From Streptomyces hilarionis (lineage in GTDB: Bacteria > Actinomycetota > Actinomycetes > Streptomycetales > Streptomycetaceae), in contig NZ_JAHHIT010000108.1 in the NCBI RefSeq assembly GCF_024539675.1, forward strand, positions 1-32,874: a stretch of 32,874 bases of DNA, in the 5' to 3' direction. The notes beneath the pieces were generated by a model that was not told the DNA's origin, ran no database searches, and saw only the letters and a program-made list of their open reading frames with translations. Of the stretch, positions 1-8,368 are shown in pieces; positions within the stretch are counted from its first letter, which is position 1; the number at the start of each line of letters is the position of its first letter. Made by a program: the position numbers and the translations under genes.

Positions 1-60
1 CTCCGGGGGTGGGGACGGGGTCCTGGGCGGGGCGGTTCGGGGACGGAACCTCAGATCAAC

Positions 61-79
61 TTAGGTAAGCCTAACCTAA
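61..79 (-). promoter_or_regulatory. Iron box (DmdR/IdeR-type operator) for a gene beyond the left edge
   Basis: The 19-mer TTAGGTAAGCCTAACCTAA reads on its complement as TTAGGTTAGGCTTACCTAA, one base from the actinobacterial iron-box consensus TTAGGTTAGGCTCACCTAA. No rightward gene follows it, and desF ends at 165 on the minus strand. It therefore most likely controls a leftward gene starting before base 1. In Streptomyces desEF is normally followed by desABCD, so desA is the likely target (inference). The box is flanked by GATCAAC (54-60) and GTTGATC (81-87). Confidence 0.88.
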
Positions 80-126
80 TGTTGATCACCGTGATCCTGG
101 GGGTGCCGTGACGGTGGTCACGTGCG

Positions 127-157
127 CGCGCCCCCGCGGGTCTGCTGCGGGGGCGCG
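127..157 (-). terminator. Stem-loop terminator after desF
   Basis: Arms 127-137 and 147-157 are perfectly complementary over 11 GC pairs with a 9-base loop. The stem lies just past the desF stop codon. There is no U-tract, which is usual for Streptomyces terminators. It separates the desEF transcript from the iron box at 61-79, so the gene to the left probably has its own promoter. Confidence 0.65.
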
Positions 158-164
158 GTGTGCG

Positions 165-986
165 CTAGGCGGTCTCGCGGAGCTGTTCCTCGCTCATGCC
201 CCGGCGCCAGTACCCGACGAAGGTGACCCGGCGGCGGTCCACGCCCCGCTCCCGCACGAAGTGCCGGCGCAGCGCCTTCACGGACGCCGACTCGCCCGCG
301 ATCCAGACGTACGGGTTCGCCGTGGGCGGCAGCGCGGCCGCGCGGACGGCGTCCACGGACCCCTCCCCGACCACCCAGGTCACCTCGGCGGCCGCGCGGG
401 TCGCCAACTCCCTGATGTCGGCGGGGTCGTGGACCTCCAGCCAGACCCGGGCGCGCTGTCCGGCCGGCAGGGACTCCAGGATCGACGCGACGGCCGGCAG
501 CGCGCTCGCGTCGCCCCAGAGCACCAGCAGGTCGCTGTCGTGCGGCGGACGGAACCGGATCGCCCGGTTGTCGGCCACCGCGGGCCCGAGCAGCAGCACC
601 CGGTCCCCGGCGGCCGCGCGCGCCGCCCAGGTGGAGGCGGGACCGGCGGGGGTGTGCAGCACGAAGTCGACGTCGATCCCGACCGTCCGCCCGAGGGCGT
701 CGGCGCGCAGCGCGCGCAGGGTGTAGGAACGCATCACCGCCCGGACGTCGTCCGGCAGTTCACGCCACCCCTGCCACCAGCCGTCCCCGAGCTCGACGGG
801 CACCCGCGGCTCCGTCTGCCCCGGGTGCGGCAGGAAGAGCGACAGCGACTGGTCGCGCCCGTCGGAGAGGAAGTGCCGCAGGTCCTCGCCCGCGAGGCTC
901 ACCCGGACCAGGGACGGCGACAGCCGCCGGGTCCGTTCGACCTGGAGGGAGAAGAACCGGAAGGGGGCGGCGACGGCGGTGGTCAT
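165..986 (-). CDS. desF: Siderophore-interacting protein, probable NAD(P)H-dependent ferrioxamine reductase
   Basis: A 273-residue cytoplasmic flavoprotein of the SIP/ViuB family, which releases iron from imported ferric siderophores by reducing it. Visible family features are the N-terminal FAD-binding barrel with RSYT (residues 86-89, the RxYS/T flavin motif) and the C-terminal NAD(P)H-binding half, ending in the family-typical segment with FVGYWRRG near residues 255-262. Length is normal. The ATG at 986 has AGGAG six bases upstream. It follows desE by 134 bases with no iron box of its own, so it probably depends on the desE promoter, perhaps with reduced readthrough because of the stem at 1062-1092. 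The name follows the desEFABCD arrangement of Streptomyces. Family assignment is firm; the exact siderophore is inferred. Confidence 0.9.
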   Translation of the reverse strand: MTTAVAAPFRFFSLQVERTRRLSPSLVRVSLAGEDLRHFLSDGRDQSLSLFLPHPGQTEPRVPVELGDGWWQGWRELPDDVRAVMRSYTLRALRADALGRTVGIDVDFVLHTPAGPASTWAARAAAGDRVLLLGPAVADNRAIRFRPPHDSDLLVLWGDASALPAVASILESLPAGQRARVWLEVHDPADIRELATRAAAEVTWVVGEGSVDAVRAAALPPTANPYVWIAGESASVKALRRHFVRERGVDRRRVTFVGYWRRGMSEEQLRETA

Positions 987-1061
987 GGGGGGCTCCTGAT
1001 GACGTGGGGCGGGGCGGGCTCACTCAGGGGCGCGGGACCGCGTCGGGACGCGGCCCCGCCA

Positions 1062-1092
1062 CGCGGGCGCGGGCGCCGCGGCCGCGCCCGCG
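1062..1092 (-). terminator. Intercistronic stem-loop between desE and desF
   Basis: Arms 1062-1072 and 1082-1092 are perfectly complementary over 11 bases with a 9-base loop, in the 134-base gap between desE and desF. It could be a partial terminator or an mRNA-stabilising stem that sets the desE:desF ratio. There is no U-tract, and which role applies cannot be told from sequence. Confidence 0.5.
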
Positions 1093-1120
1093 GCGCGCCC
1101 ACGGCGTCGGGTCACCCTCG

Positions 1121-2170
1121 TCAGGCGACCTTCTTCGCCTTCTCCAGCGCCGCGGCGAGGTTCTCCAGCAGCGGCACGCACTTGTCGTAGGACAGGATCG
1201 GCTCGGGGGAGCGCGCGATGACCTGGCCGGCCTTCACTGCGGGCAGCTTCTTCCAGGTCGCCTCGGTGATGTCGGCGGGCTGGATCGTCGAGGAACGGTC
1301 GTCCATCATGATGATGTCGGCAGGGTACTTGTCGACGTTCTCCCAGCTCAGCGACTCGTACCAGCCGCCGCCCTGGGCCTTCGCCTTCTCGGGCGGCTCG
1401 ACGAAGTTCACGCCGAGCGCCTTGAAGTACTCGAGGTCCACGGAGAGGTCCGTGCCGGAGACGTAGAACAGCTCGGGGCTCGCGGAGCCGGCCATCACCC
1501 TGATGCCGGGCTTGGCCTTGGCGGCGGCGCGCAGCCGGGCGGCCGCGTCCTCGAACCTCTTCTTGGCCCCGGTCACCGCGGCCGCGGTCATGTCGGCGCC
1601 CAGCGACTCGGCCAGCTCCCACATGCGCTGCAGCGGGCCGGTCAGCTGGCGGTCGTAGACGGAGATGCCGACGCTCGGGGCGAGCTTGGCGATCTTGTCC
1701 TTGGAGGCCTCGGGGACGTACCAGAGGGTGCCGGCGCCGTCGAACATCGTGGAGATGAGGACGTCCGGCGCGAGGGCCGCGTACTTCTCGACGTTGAACT
1801 CGTCCCAGACGTTGCCGAGGACCGTCAGCTTGCTGACGTCCATGTCGCCGGCCTGCACGTCGGCCTTGCCCGAGGTGGTCTTCGTGGGGCCGAAGACGCC
1901 CTTGACCTGGATGCCGTAGTCGTGGAGGGCCGCGCCGACGCCGGTGAAGGCGACGATGGTCGCGGGGACGGCGTCGAGCTTCACCGTGGTGCCGCGGTCG
2001 TCCTTGAAGGTCCAGGGGCCGGACTTCGCCGAGGCGTTCGCCGACGACCCGGAGCCGCTGCCGCCCGACTCGTCGTCCCCGCAGGCGGCGAGCACGGCGC
2101 CGAGACCGAGGGCGCCACCGGCGGCGAGGATGCCGCGGCGGGTGGGACGGACGGCTCTGGCGTTGGACAT
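1121..2170 (-). CDS. desE: Ferric-siderophore (ferrioxamine) binding lipoprotein
   Basis: A 349-residue periplasmic-binding-protein-type lipoprotein of the FecB/FepB class. It captures ferric hydroxamate siderophores outside the membrane and passes them to an ABC permease that is not encoded in this window. The signal peptide has a twin-arginine stretch (PTRRGIL) and a lipobox LAAC with the lipidated Cys at residue 30, followed by a Gly/Ser-rich tether. The mature part has the two-lobed metal-receptor layout, with the first lobe starting at the VKLDAVPATIVAF segment. The ATG at 2170 lies 50 bases from an iron box at 2220-2238, so iron repression is expected. The neighbour is desF. Naming as DesE rests on this context plus the lipoprotein architecture; binding specificity is inferred. 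Confidence 0.9.
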   Translation of the reverse strand: MSNARAVRPTRRGILAAGGALGLGAVLAACGDDESGGSGSGSSANASAKSGPWTFKDDRGTTVKLDAVPATIVAFTGVGAALHDYGIQVKGVFGPTKTTSGKADVQAGDMDVSKLTVLGNVWDEFNVEKYAALAPDVLISTMFDGAGTLWYVPEASKDKIAKLAPSVGISVYDRQLTGPLQRMWELAESLGADMTAAAVTGAKKRFEDAAARLRAAAKAKPGIRVMAGSASPELFYVSGTDLSVDLEYFKALGVNFVEPPEKAKAQGGGWYESLSWENVDKYPADIIMMDDRSSTIQPADITEATWKKLPAVKAGQVIARSPEPILSYDKCVPLLENLAAALEKAKKVA

Positions 2171-2219
2171 GAGTGTGCCACTTTCGAACGGGGCGGGATC
2201 ACCCGAGGACGGTTCGAAT

Positions 2220-2238
2220 GTAGGTTAGCCTAACCTCA
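2220..2238 (-). promoter_or_regulatory. Iron box upstream of desE
   Basis: The core TAGGTTAGCCTAACCT (2221-2236) is nearly a perfect palindrome and matches the DmdR/IdeR iron box. It is centred about 59 bases upstream of the desE start codon, over the expected promoter. The base at 2220 and the C at 2237 depart from the consensus outer positions. Confidence 0.88.
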
Positions 2239-2360
2239 GCTCGTGTCCAGAGGGCGGCCCGGAGGACCGGGGCCGCGCGCGCCGGGTCCGTCCCCCACCG
2301 GCGGCCTGACGGCCGGTCGGCGGCGGACGGGGCGTCACCAGGGCTGCCGGAGAACGGCGT

Positions 2361-2395
2361 CGGCGGCCTCGGGCGGCAACGGCCTGAGGCCGCCG
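2361..2395 (-). terminator. Secondary stem-loop in the desE upstream region
   Basis: Arms 2361-2370 and 2386-2395 pair perfectly over 10 bases with a 15-base loop. Together with the larger stem at 2417-2475 it probably insulates desE from readthrough out of the acyl-CoA dehydrogenase operon. Confidence 0.45.
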
Positions 2396-2416
2396 GGCGG
2401 CCGTTCGGGGAGCGAC

Positions 2417-2475
2417 GGCGCCGGGAGCCGGACGACGCCGGCACGCCGGACGTCGTCGGGACTCCCGGCGGCGCC
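2417..2475 (-). terminator. Long stem-loop terminator after acdH
   Basis: A nested structure: GGCGCC pairs with GGCGCC, GGGAG with CTCCC, then CCGGACGACG against the complementary strand at 2451-2460, then CCGG with CCGG. This makes about 24 pairs with small bulges. It starts 38 bases past the acdH stop at 2513 and is the best terminator candidate for the four-gene operon. Confidence 0.65.
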
Positions 2476-2512
2476 GGGACGCCGTACGGCTCGCAGCCGC
2501 ACGGCCGTCGGA

Positions 2513-3673
2513 TCAGTCGGGGAGCCCCAGCTCCCGCGCGATCAGCATGCGCTGCACCTCGCTCGTGCCCTCGCCGATCTCCAGGATCTTGGAGTCGCGC
2601 CACATCCGGGCCACCGGGTACTCGTTCATGAAGCCGTAGCCGCCGTGCACCTGGGTGGCCTCGCGGGCGTTGTCGACGGCGACCGTGGAGGAGTACAGCT
2701 TCGCCAGCGCCGCCTCCTTCTTGAAGGGCTCCCCGGCCACCAGCCGCGAGGCCGCGTCGCGCCAGGCCAGGCGGGCCGTGTGGGCCTTCATCTCCATGTC
2801 GGCGATCTTGAACTGGAGGGCCTGGTTGGCGCCGATGGGGCGGCCGAACGCGTGCCGCTCCTTCGCGTACTTCACCGACTCGTCCACACAGCCCTGTGCG
2901 AGGCCGGTCGCCAGCGCGGCGATGGCGATGCGCCCCTCGTCGAGGATCCGCAGGAACTGCGCGTACCCGCGGCCCTCCTCGCCGAGCAGGTTCGCCGCCG
3001 GGACGCGCACGTCGGCGAAGGAGAGCTCACGCGTGTCGGAGGCGTTCCAGCCGACCTTCGAGTAGGGCGCCGCGACCGTGAAGCCCGGGGTGCCGGACGG
3101 GACGATGATTGCGGAGATCAGCGGCCGCCCGTCGGGCTTGCGGCCCGTCACCGCGGTGACCGTGACCAGTCCGGTGATGTCCGTGCCCGAGTTGGTGATG
3201 AAGCACTTCGTGCCGTTGATCACCCACTCGTCGGTGTCGGGGTCGAGACGGGCCGTGGTGCGCGTCGCCCCCGCGTCCGAGCCGCCGTCGGGCTCGGTCA
3301 GCCCGAAGGCGCCGAGCATCTCGCCGGAGCACAGCCGGGGCAGCCACTCGCGCTTCTGCTCGGGCGTGCCGAAGAGATGGATCGGCATCGCGCCCAGCGA
3401 GACGCCCGCCTCCAGGGTGATCGCCACGGAGGAGTCGACGCGCGCCAGTTCCTCCAGCGCGATGCCGAGCGCGAGGTAGTCGCCGCCCATGCCGCCGTGC
3501 TCCTCGGGGAAGGGCAGCCCGAACAGGCCCATGCGGCCCATCTCGCGGACGATCTCGTAGGGGAACTCGTGCCGCTCGTAGAAGTCGCCGATCTTGGGCG
3601 CGACCACGTCGTGCGCGAACTCCTCGACCGTGCGGCGGAGTTCTTCCAGTTCGGGGGAGAGACGGTGGTCCAT
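2513..3673 (-). CDS. acdH: Acyl-CoA dehydrogenase, isovaleryl/branched- or short-chain type
   Basis: A 386-residue FAD-dependent acyl-CoA dehydrogenase that oxidises acyl-CoA to 2-enoyl-CoA. The family order is present: N-terminal helices, the flavin-binding strand region with LTEPDGGSDAG near residues 130-140, and the C-terminal helical domain. The catalytic base is in the short/medium-chain position: IGEGTSEVQ with Glu at about residue 368. The ATG at 3673 has AAGGAG 11 bases upstream and lies 5 bases after the hmgL stop. A much longer in-frame reading upstream is the complement of hmgL and is not coding. As the last gene of accD1-accA1-hmgL, the best substrate guess is isovaleryl-CoA or a related branched acyl-CoA from leucine, valine or isoleucine. 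The acdH name follows the S. coelicolor homologue as I remember it. Confidence 0.9.
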   Translation of the reverse strand: MDHRLSPELEELRRTVEEFAHDVVAPKIGDFYERHEFPYEIVREMGRMGLFGLPFPEEHGGMGGDYLALGIALEELARVDSSVAITLEAGVSLGAMPIHLFGTPEQKREWLPRLCSGEMLGAFGLTEPDGGSDAGATRTTARLDPDTDEWVINGTKCFITNSGTDITGLVTVTAVTGRKPDGRPLISAIIVPSGTPGFTVAAPYSKVGWNASDTRELSFADVRVPAANLLGEEGRGYAQFLRILDEGRIAIAALATGLAQGCVDESVKYAKERHAFGRPIGANQALQFKIADMEMKAHTARLAWRDAASRLVAGEPFKKEAALAKLYSSTVAVDNAREATQVHGGYGFMNEYPVARMWRDSKILEIGEGTSEVQRMLIARELGLPD

Positions 3674-3678
3674 TGCGG

Positions 3679-4629
3679 TCACTGCTCCTTGTGGGGCTGT
3701 GTCGACGCGGCGAGTGCGCGCACGGTGCGGGACGGGCTGGGTCGGCCCAGGTGGGAGGCCATCCACTCGCTCGTGGCGACGAGACGGCCGAGATCGACGC
3801 CGGTGTCGATGCCGAGGCCCCGCAGCATCCACACGAGGTCTTCGGTGGCGAGGTTGCCGGTGGCGGACTTGGCGTACGGACAGCCGCCGAGACCGCCCGC
3901 CGAGGCGTCGACGGTGGTGACGCCGTGCTGGAGCGCGGCGAGGGTGTTGGCGAGCGCCTGACCGTAGGTGTCGTGGAAGTGCACCCCCAACGCGTCGGTG
4001 GGGACGCCCTGTTCGTTCAGCGCGGTCAGCAGGGCCCGCACGTGGCCCGGGGTGGCCACGCCGATCGTGTCGCCCAGGCTCAGCTCGTGACAGCCCATGT
4101 CGAGCAGGGCGCGGCAGACCCGGACGACCTGCTCGACCGGGACCGCGCCCTCCCACGGGTCGCCGAAGCACATGGACAGATAGCCGCGCACCCGGACGTC
4201 CTCGGCCCTGGCCCGGGCCACCACCGGCTCGAACATGGCCAGCGCCTCGTCCACCGTGCGGTTGAGGTTGGCCTTGGCGAAGGACTCGGTGGCGCTGGCG
4301 AACACGGCGACGCCGCGCGCGCCCAGCGCCAGCGCCCGGTCCAGTCCGCGCTCGTTCGGCACCAGCACGGGCAGCGCCACGTCGAGGTCGCTCACCAGCG
4401 GGAACAGCTGCTCGGCGTCGGCGAGCTGGGGCACCCACTTGGGGTGGACGAAGCTGGTGGCCTCGATGGTGGTCAGGCCCGCGTCGGCGAGGCGGCGCAC
4501 GAACTCGGCCTTGACGTCCGTCGGCACGGTCGTCTTCTCGTTCTGCAGGCCGTCACGGGCGCCGACCTCGTGGATGCGCACCCGGGCGGGCAGGCCCGGG
4601 GCGGGCACGGCCATGGGGAGCGTCGTCAC
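3679..4629 (-). CDS. hmgL: Hydroxymethylglutaryl-CoA lyase
   Basis: A 316-residue TIM-barrel enzyme that splits 3-hydroxy-3-methylglutaryl-CoA into acetoacetate and acetyl-CoA, the last step of leucine breakdown. Visible active-site elements: EVGARDGLQNE (catalytic Arg25-Asp26), the metal-binding HFHDTYGQ pair of histidines in the second half, and the glycine loop GGLGGCPYAK with the catalytic Cys. The start is the GTG at 4629, preceded by GGAGGAGG and overlapping the accA1 stop as GTGA, so the two are translationally coupled. Length and motifs are complete. A longer open frame upstream on the same strand is only the accA1 region in another frame. Confidence 0.93.
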   Translation of the reverse strand: MTTLPMAVPAPGLPARVRIHEVGARDGLQNEKTTVPTDVKAEFVRRLADAGLTTIEATSFVHPKWVPQLADAEQLFPLVSDLDVALPVLVPNERGLDRALALGARGVAVFASATESFAKANLNRTVDEALAMFEPVVARARAEDVRVRGYLSMCFGDPWEGAVPVEQVVRVCRALLDMGCHELSLGDTIGVATPGHVRALLTALNEQGVPTDALGVHFHDTYGQALANTLAALQHGVTTVDASAGGLGGCPYAKSATGNLATEDLVWMLRGLGIDTGVDLGRLVATSEWMASHLGRPSPSRTVRALAASTQPHKEQ

Positions 4630-6680
4630 TTCGCCTCCTCCCGCGCCTGGTCCGCCGCGGGTTCGGCCGCCGGGGCGACGACGGCCAGCACCTGGTCCAT
4701 GGCGACCGTCGTGCCCGGCGTCACGTCGAGTTCGGCGACGGTGCCGGCGTGCGGGGCGCAGATGACGTGCTCCATCTTCATCGCCTCCACGACCAGCAGA
4801 CTCTGGCCCGCGGCCACCTCGTCGCCCACGGCGACCTTGACGACCGTGACCGTGCCGGGCATGGGCGCGGTGAGCGAGTCGGCGCCCGCGTGGGCCCCCC
4901 GGGTGAGGGAGGCGGCCACCGGGTCGTGGTCGCGGACGTGCCAGGCGTCGCCGTCGCGGCCGAGCCAGGCGCCGTCGGGCAGGGCGGCGAAGGCGTGCGT
5001 GACGCCGTCGAGCCGGCAGACGAAGCGGGGGTCGTCCGGCCGCGGGGGCAGGATCCCGGAGCTGCGGCGGGGGGTCTCCTCCCCGTCGAGCAGCACCTCC
5101 CACTCGCCGTCGGCCGTGCCGCGCACGCGGACGGTCACCGGGTCGTGGCCGGGCACGTGCAGGTGGTGTGCGGTCCAGGCGGGCTCGCCGCCCAGGCGCC
5201 ACCCGTCCGCGACCGAGAAGGGGTCCACCCAGCCCGCCGCGGCGGGCGCGGGGACGAGCGCGGGGTCGAGCGCGGCCTGGCGCAGCAGCGCCGCCGCCGC
5301 GTAGACGTCCGGCGGGACGTCGGCGGTGACCAGCGAGGCGGCCTCCCGTTCCACCAGCCCCGTGTCCAGCTCGCCCGCCACGACCGCCGGATGGGCCAGC
5401 AGCCGCCGCAGGAAACCGGCGTTGGTCTGCACGCCCAGGGTGACCGTGCCGGCCAGCGCCGCCCGGAGCTTCCTGAGGGCGCTCTCGCGGTCCGGGCCGT
5501 AGGCGATCACCTTGGACAGCATCGGGTCGTAGAGGCTGCCGACCTCGGCGCCCTCGCTGAGCCCGGAGTCGGTGCGCACGCCGTCGCCCTGCGGCTCGCG
5601 CAGCCTGAGCACCGTGCCGCCGGACGGCAGGAACCCGCGCGCGGGGTCCTCGGCGCACACGCGCGCCTCGACGGCGTGCCCGGTCAGCCGCACGTCGTCC
5701 TGGCCGAAGGGCAGCGGCTCGCCGGCGGCCACCCGCAACTGCCACTCCACCAGGTCCAGGCCGGTGACGAGTTCGGTGACCGGGTGCTCCACCTGAAGGC
5801 GGGTGTTCATCTCCATGAAGTAGTACGAGGACGGATCGCCGCCCGGCACGATGAACTCCACCGTGCCCGCACCGCGGTACCCGCACGAGCGGGCCGCCTG
5901 CACGGCCGCCTCGCCCATCGACGCGCGCGTGGCCTCGTCGAGCAGGACGCTGGGGGCCTCCTCGACGATCTTCTGGTGCCGGCGTTGCAACGAGCACTCG
6001 CGCTCGCCGAGGTGGAGCACGTTGCCGTGGCCGTCGGCGAGGACCTGGATCTCGATGTGCCGGGGCCGGTCGACCCAGCGCTCGACGAGGAGCGTGTCGT
6101 CGCCGAAGGAGGCGCGGGCCTCCCGGCGGGCGGCCGCGATCTCCTCGGCCAGCGCCGCGGTGTCCCGCACCAGCCGCATGCCCTTGCCGCCGCCGCCGGC
6201 GCTCGGCTTGAGCAGCACGGGCACGCCGATCTCGCGGGCGGCGGCGATCAGCTGGTCGTCCGTCAGGCCGCTGCCGCTGGATCCGGGCACCACCGGCACC
6301 CCGGCCTCGCGCACGGTCGCCTTGGCCCGGATCTTGTCGCCCATCAGGGCGATGGCGTCGGCGGGCGGCCCGATGAAGACCAGCCCGGCGTCGGCGCAGG
6401 CGCGCGCGAAGCCGGCGTTCTCGGCCAGGAAGCCGTACCCCGGGTGGACGGCCTGGGCCCCGGTGCGGGCGGCCGCCTCCAGGAGCCGTTCGACCGACAG
6501 GTAGCTGTCGGCGGCGGGCGGCGGGCCGATCCGCACCGCCGTGTCCGCCTCCCGGACGTGCCGGGCGTCCGCGTCGGCGTCGGAGAAGACCGCCACCGAG
6601 CGCACGCCCATGGCGCGCAGCGTGCGGATGACGCGGACGGCGATCTCGCCCCGGTTGGCCACGAGCACTGTGTCAAACAT
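4626..6680 (-). CDS. accA1: Acyl-CoA carboxylase alpha subunit (biotin carboxylase plus biotin carrier), probably 3-methylcrotonyl-CoA
   Basis: A 684-residue biotin-dependent carboxylase subunit. Residues 1 to about 445 are biotin carboxylase: VANRGEIAVR at the start, HPGYGFLAEN near 79-88, and the ATP-grasp glycine loop GGGGKG at 162-167. A linker/BT domain follows, then the biotinyl domain with EAMKM and the biotinylated Lys at 635. The start ATG at 6680 has GGAGGGG five bases upstream and lies 12 bases after the accD1 stop. Partnered with accD1 and followed by HMG-CoA lyase, it fits 3-methylcrotonyl-CoA carboxylase of leucine catabolism, like the mycobacterial AccA1-AccD1 pair. Acetyl- or propionyl-CoA activity cannot be excluded from sequence. 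Confidence 0.92.
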   Translation of the reverse strand: MFDTVLVANRGEIAVRVIRTLRAMGVRSVAVFSDADADARHVREADTAVRIGPPPAADSYLSVERLLEAAARTGAQAVHPGYGFLAENAGFARACADAGLVFIGPPADAIALMGDKIRAKATVREAGVPVVPGSSGSGLTDDQLIAAAREIGVPVLLKPSAGGGGKGMRLVRDTAALAEEIAAARREARASFGDDTLLVERWVDRPRHIEIQVLADGHGNVLHLGERECSLQRRHQKIVEEAPSVLLDEATRASMGEAAVQAARSCGYRGAGTVEFIVPGGDPSSYYFMEMNTRLQVEHPVTELVTGLDLVEWQLRVAAGEPLPFGQDDVRLTGHAVEARVCAEDPARGFLPSGGTVLRLREPQGDGVRTDSGLSEGAEVGSLYDPMLSKVIAYGPDRESALRKLRAALAGTVTLGVQTNAGFLRRLLAHPAVVAGELDTGLVEREAASLVTADVPPDVYAAAALLRQAALDPALVPAPAAAGWVDPFSVADGWRLGGEPAWTAHHLHVPGHDPVTVRVRGTADGEWEVLLDGEETPRRSSGILPPRPDDPRFVCRLDGVTHAFAALPDGAWLGRDGDAWHVRDHDPVAASLTRGAHAGADSLTAPMPGTVTVVKVAVGDEVAAGQSLLVVEAMKMEHVICAPHAGTVAELDVTPGTTVAMDQVLAVVAPAAEPAADQAREEAK

Positions 6681-6692
6681 GAAGTCCCCTCC

Positions 6693-8309
6693 TCACATCC
6701 GGAAGACGCCGAACCGGGGCTCGCCCAGTGGCGCGTTGGCGCAGGCGGTCAGGGCCAGGCCCAGCACCTGCCGGGTCTCCTGCGGTTCGATGACCCCGTC
6801 GTCCCAGAGCCGGGCGGTCGCGTAGTAGGCGTTGCCCTGCCGCTCGTACTGCGCGCGGATCGGGTCCTTGAAGGCCTCCTCGTCCTCGGCGGGCCACTCC
6901 TGCCCGCCGGCCTCCAGCTGGTCGCGCTTGACCGTGGCGAGGACGGAGGCGGCCTGTTCGCCGCCCATGACGGAGATCTTGGCGTTGGGCCACATCCACA
7001 GGAAGCGGGGCGAGTACGCCCGGCCGCACATGGAGTAGTTGCCCGCGCCGTACGACCCGCCGACGACGACCGTCAGCTTCGGCACGCGCGTGCACGCCAC
7101 GGCCGTCACCATCTTGGCGCCGTGCTTGGCGATGCCGCCCGCCTCGTAGTCCCTGCCGACCATGAACCCGGAGATGTTCTGGAGGAACACCAGCGGGATG
7201 CCGCGCTGGTCGCACAGCTCGATGAAGTGGGCGCCCTTCTGGGCGGACTCGGAGAACAGGATGCCGTTGTTGGCGACGATCCCGACGGGGTGGCCGTGGA
7301 TCCGGGCGAAGCCGGTGACCAGGGTCTGCCCGAACTCGGACTTGAACTCGGCGAACCGGGAGCCGTCGACCACGCGCGCGATGACCTCGCGCACGTCGTA
7401 CGGGGTGCGCGAGTCGACCGGGACCGCGCCGGTCAGGCCGTGCGGGTCGACCTTGGGCTCCACGGAGGGCCGCACCCGCCAGGGCAGCTCCCCGCGCGCG
7501 GGGAGCGTGGCGACGATGTCGCGGACGATGCGCAGCGCGTGCGCGTCGTCCTGCGCGAGGTGGTCGGTGACGCCGGACACGCGGGAGTGCACCTCGCCGC
7601 CGCCGAGCTCCTCCGCGGTGACGACCTCGCCGGTGGCGGCCTTCACCAGCGGGGGCCCGCCCAGGAAGATCGTGCCCTGGCCGCGGACGATGACCGCCTC
7701 GTCGCTCATGGCGGGGACGTAGGCCCCGCCGGCCGTGCAGGAGCCGAGCACGGCCGCGATCTGCGGGATGCCGGCCCCCGACATCCGGGCCTGGTTGTAG
7801 AAGATCCGCCCGAAGTGCTCGCGGTCGGGGAACACCTCGTCCTGCATGGGCAGGAAGGCGCCGCCGGAGTCGACCAGGTACAGGCACGGCAGGCGGTTCT
7901 CCAGCGCCACCTCCTGGGCGCGCAGGTGCTTCTTGACCGTCATCGGGTAGTACGTGCCGCCCTTGACGGTGGCGTCGTTGGCCACGATCACGCACTCGCG
8001 CCCGCCGACCCGGCCGATGCCGGCGATGACGCCGGCGGCCGGGGCCTGGCCGTCGTACATCCCGTCGGCCGCGAGGGGGGCGAGCTCCAGGAACGGCGAG
8101 CCCGGATCCAGGAGCGTGTCGACCCGGTCGCGGGGCAGCAGCTTGCCGCGCGCGGTGTGCCGGGCGCGCGCCTTCTCACCGCCTCCCAGCCGGGCCGCGG
8201 CGAGCTTGCCGCGCAGCTCCTCGGCGAGCGCGCGGTGCGCCTCCTCGTTGGCCCTCCAGGCCTCCGACGCGGGATCCGCCGCGCTCGTCAGCTCCGGTGC
8301 CTCTTCCAT
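6693..8309 (-). CDS. accD1: Acyl-CoA carboxylase beta subunit (carboxyltransferase), probably 3-methylcrotonyl-CoA
   Basis: A 538-residue carboxyltransferase with two crotonase-like halves; it moves CO2 from biotin on AccA1 to the acyl-CoA. Motifs typical of methylcrotonyl-CoA carboxylase beta subunits are VIVANDATVKGGTYYP in the N half (about residues 105-120), GSCTAGGAYVPAMSDE with the acyl-CoA oxyanion glycines, and GSYGAGNYSMCGRAY in the C half. The start is the ATG at 8309, with a weak GAGGGG-like ribosome site. It is the first gene of the leftward operon. The 97-base gap to the divergent TetR gene holds two operator-like palindromes (8341-8356, 8369-8384), so repression by that TetR protein is likely. 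Confidence 0.92.
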   Translation of the reverse strand: MEEAPELTSAADPASEAWRANEEAHRALAEELRGKLAAARLGGGEKARARHTARGKLLPRDRVDTLLDPGSPFLELAPLAADGMYDGQAPAAGVIAGIGRVGGRECVIVANDATVKGGTYYPMTVKKHLRAQEVALENRLPCLYLVDSGGAFLPMQDEVFPDREHFGRIFYNQARMSGAGIPQIAAVLGSCTAGGAYVPAMSDEAVIVRGQGTIFLGGPPLVKAATGEVVTAEELGGGEVHSRVSGVTDHLAQDDAHALRIVRDIVATLPARGELPWRVRPSVEPKVDPHGLTGAVPVDSRTPYDVREVIARVVDGSRFAEFKSEFGQTLVTGFARIHGHPVGIVANNGILFSESAQKGAHFIELCDQRGIPLVFLQNISGFMVGRDYEAGGIAKHGAKMVTAVACTRVPKLTVVVGGSYGAGNYSMCGRAYSPRFLWMWPNAKISVMGGEQAASVLATVKRDQLEAGGQEWPAEDEEAFKDPIRAQYERQGNAYYATARLWDDGVIEPQETRQVLGLALTACANAPLGEPRFGVFRM

Positions 8310-8340
8310 CCTCGCGGTCCCCTCACGCCAGTGATCGACT

Positions 8341-8356
8341 GTTAATGAGCGTTAAC
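8341..8356. promoter_or_regulatory. AccR-type operator 1
   Basis: GTTAATGAGCGTTAAC is a perfect GTTAA-N6-TTAAC palindrome in the accD1/accR divergent promoter region, 32 bases from the accD1 start. As I recall, S. avermitilis AccR recognises exactly this pattern upstream of accD1A1-hmgL-fadE4. Confidence 0.85.
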
Positions 8357-8368
8357 CATTTCCTTCAG

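Noticed and set aside
2513..4438. A 641-residue acyl-CoA dehydrogenase fusion
   Set aside because: The extension is hmgL read in another frame; the ATG at 3673 has AAGGAG and gives normal family length.
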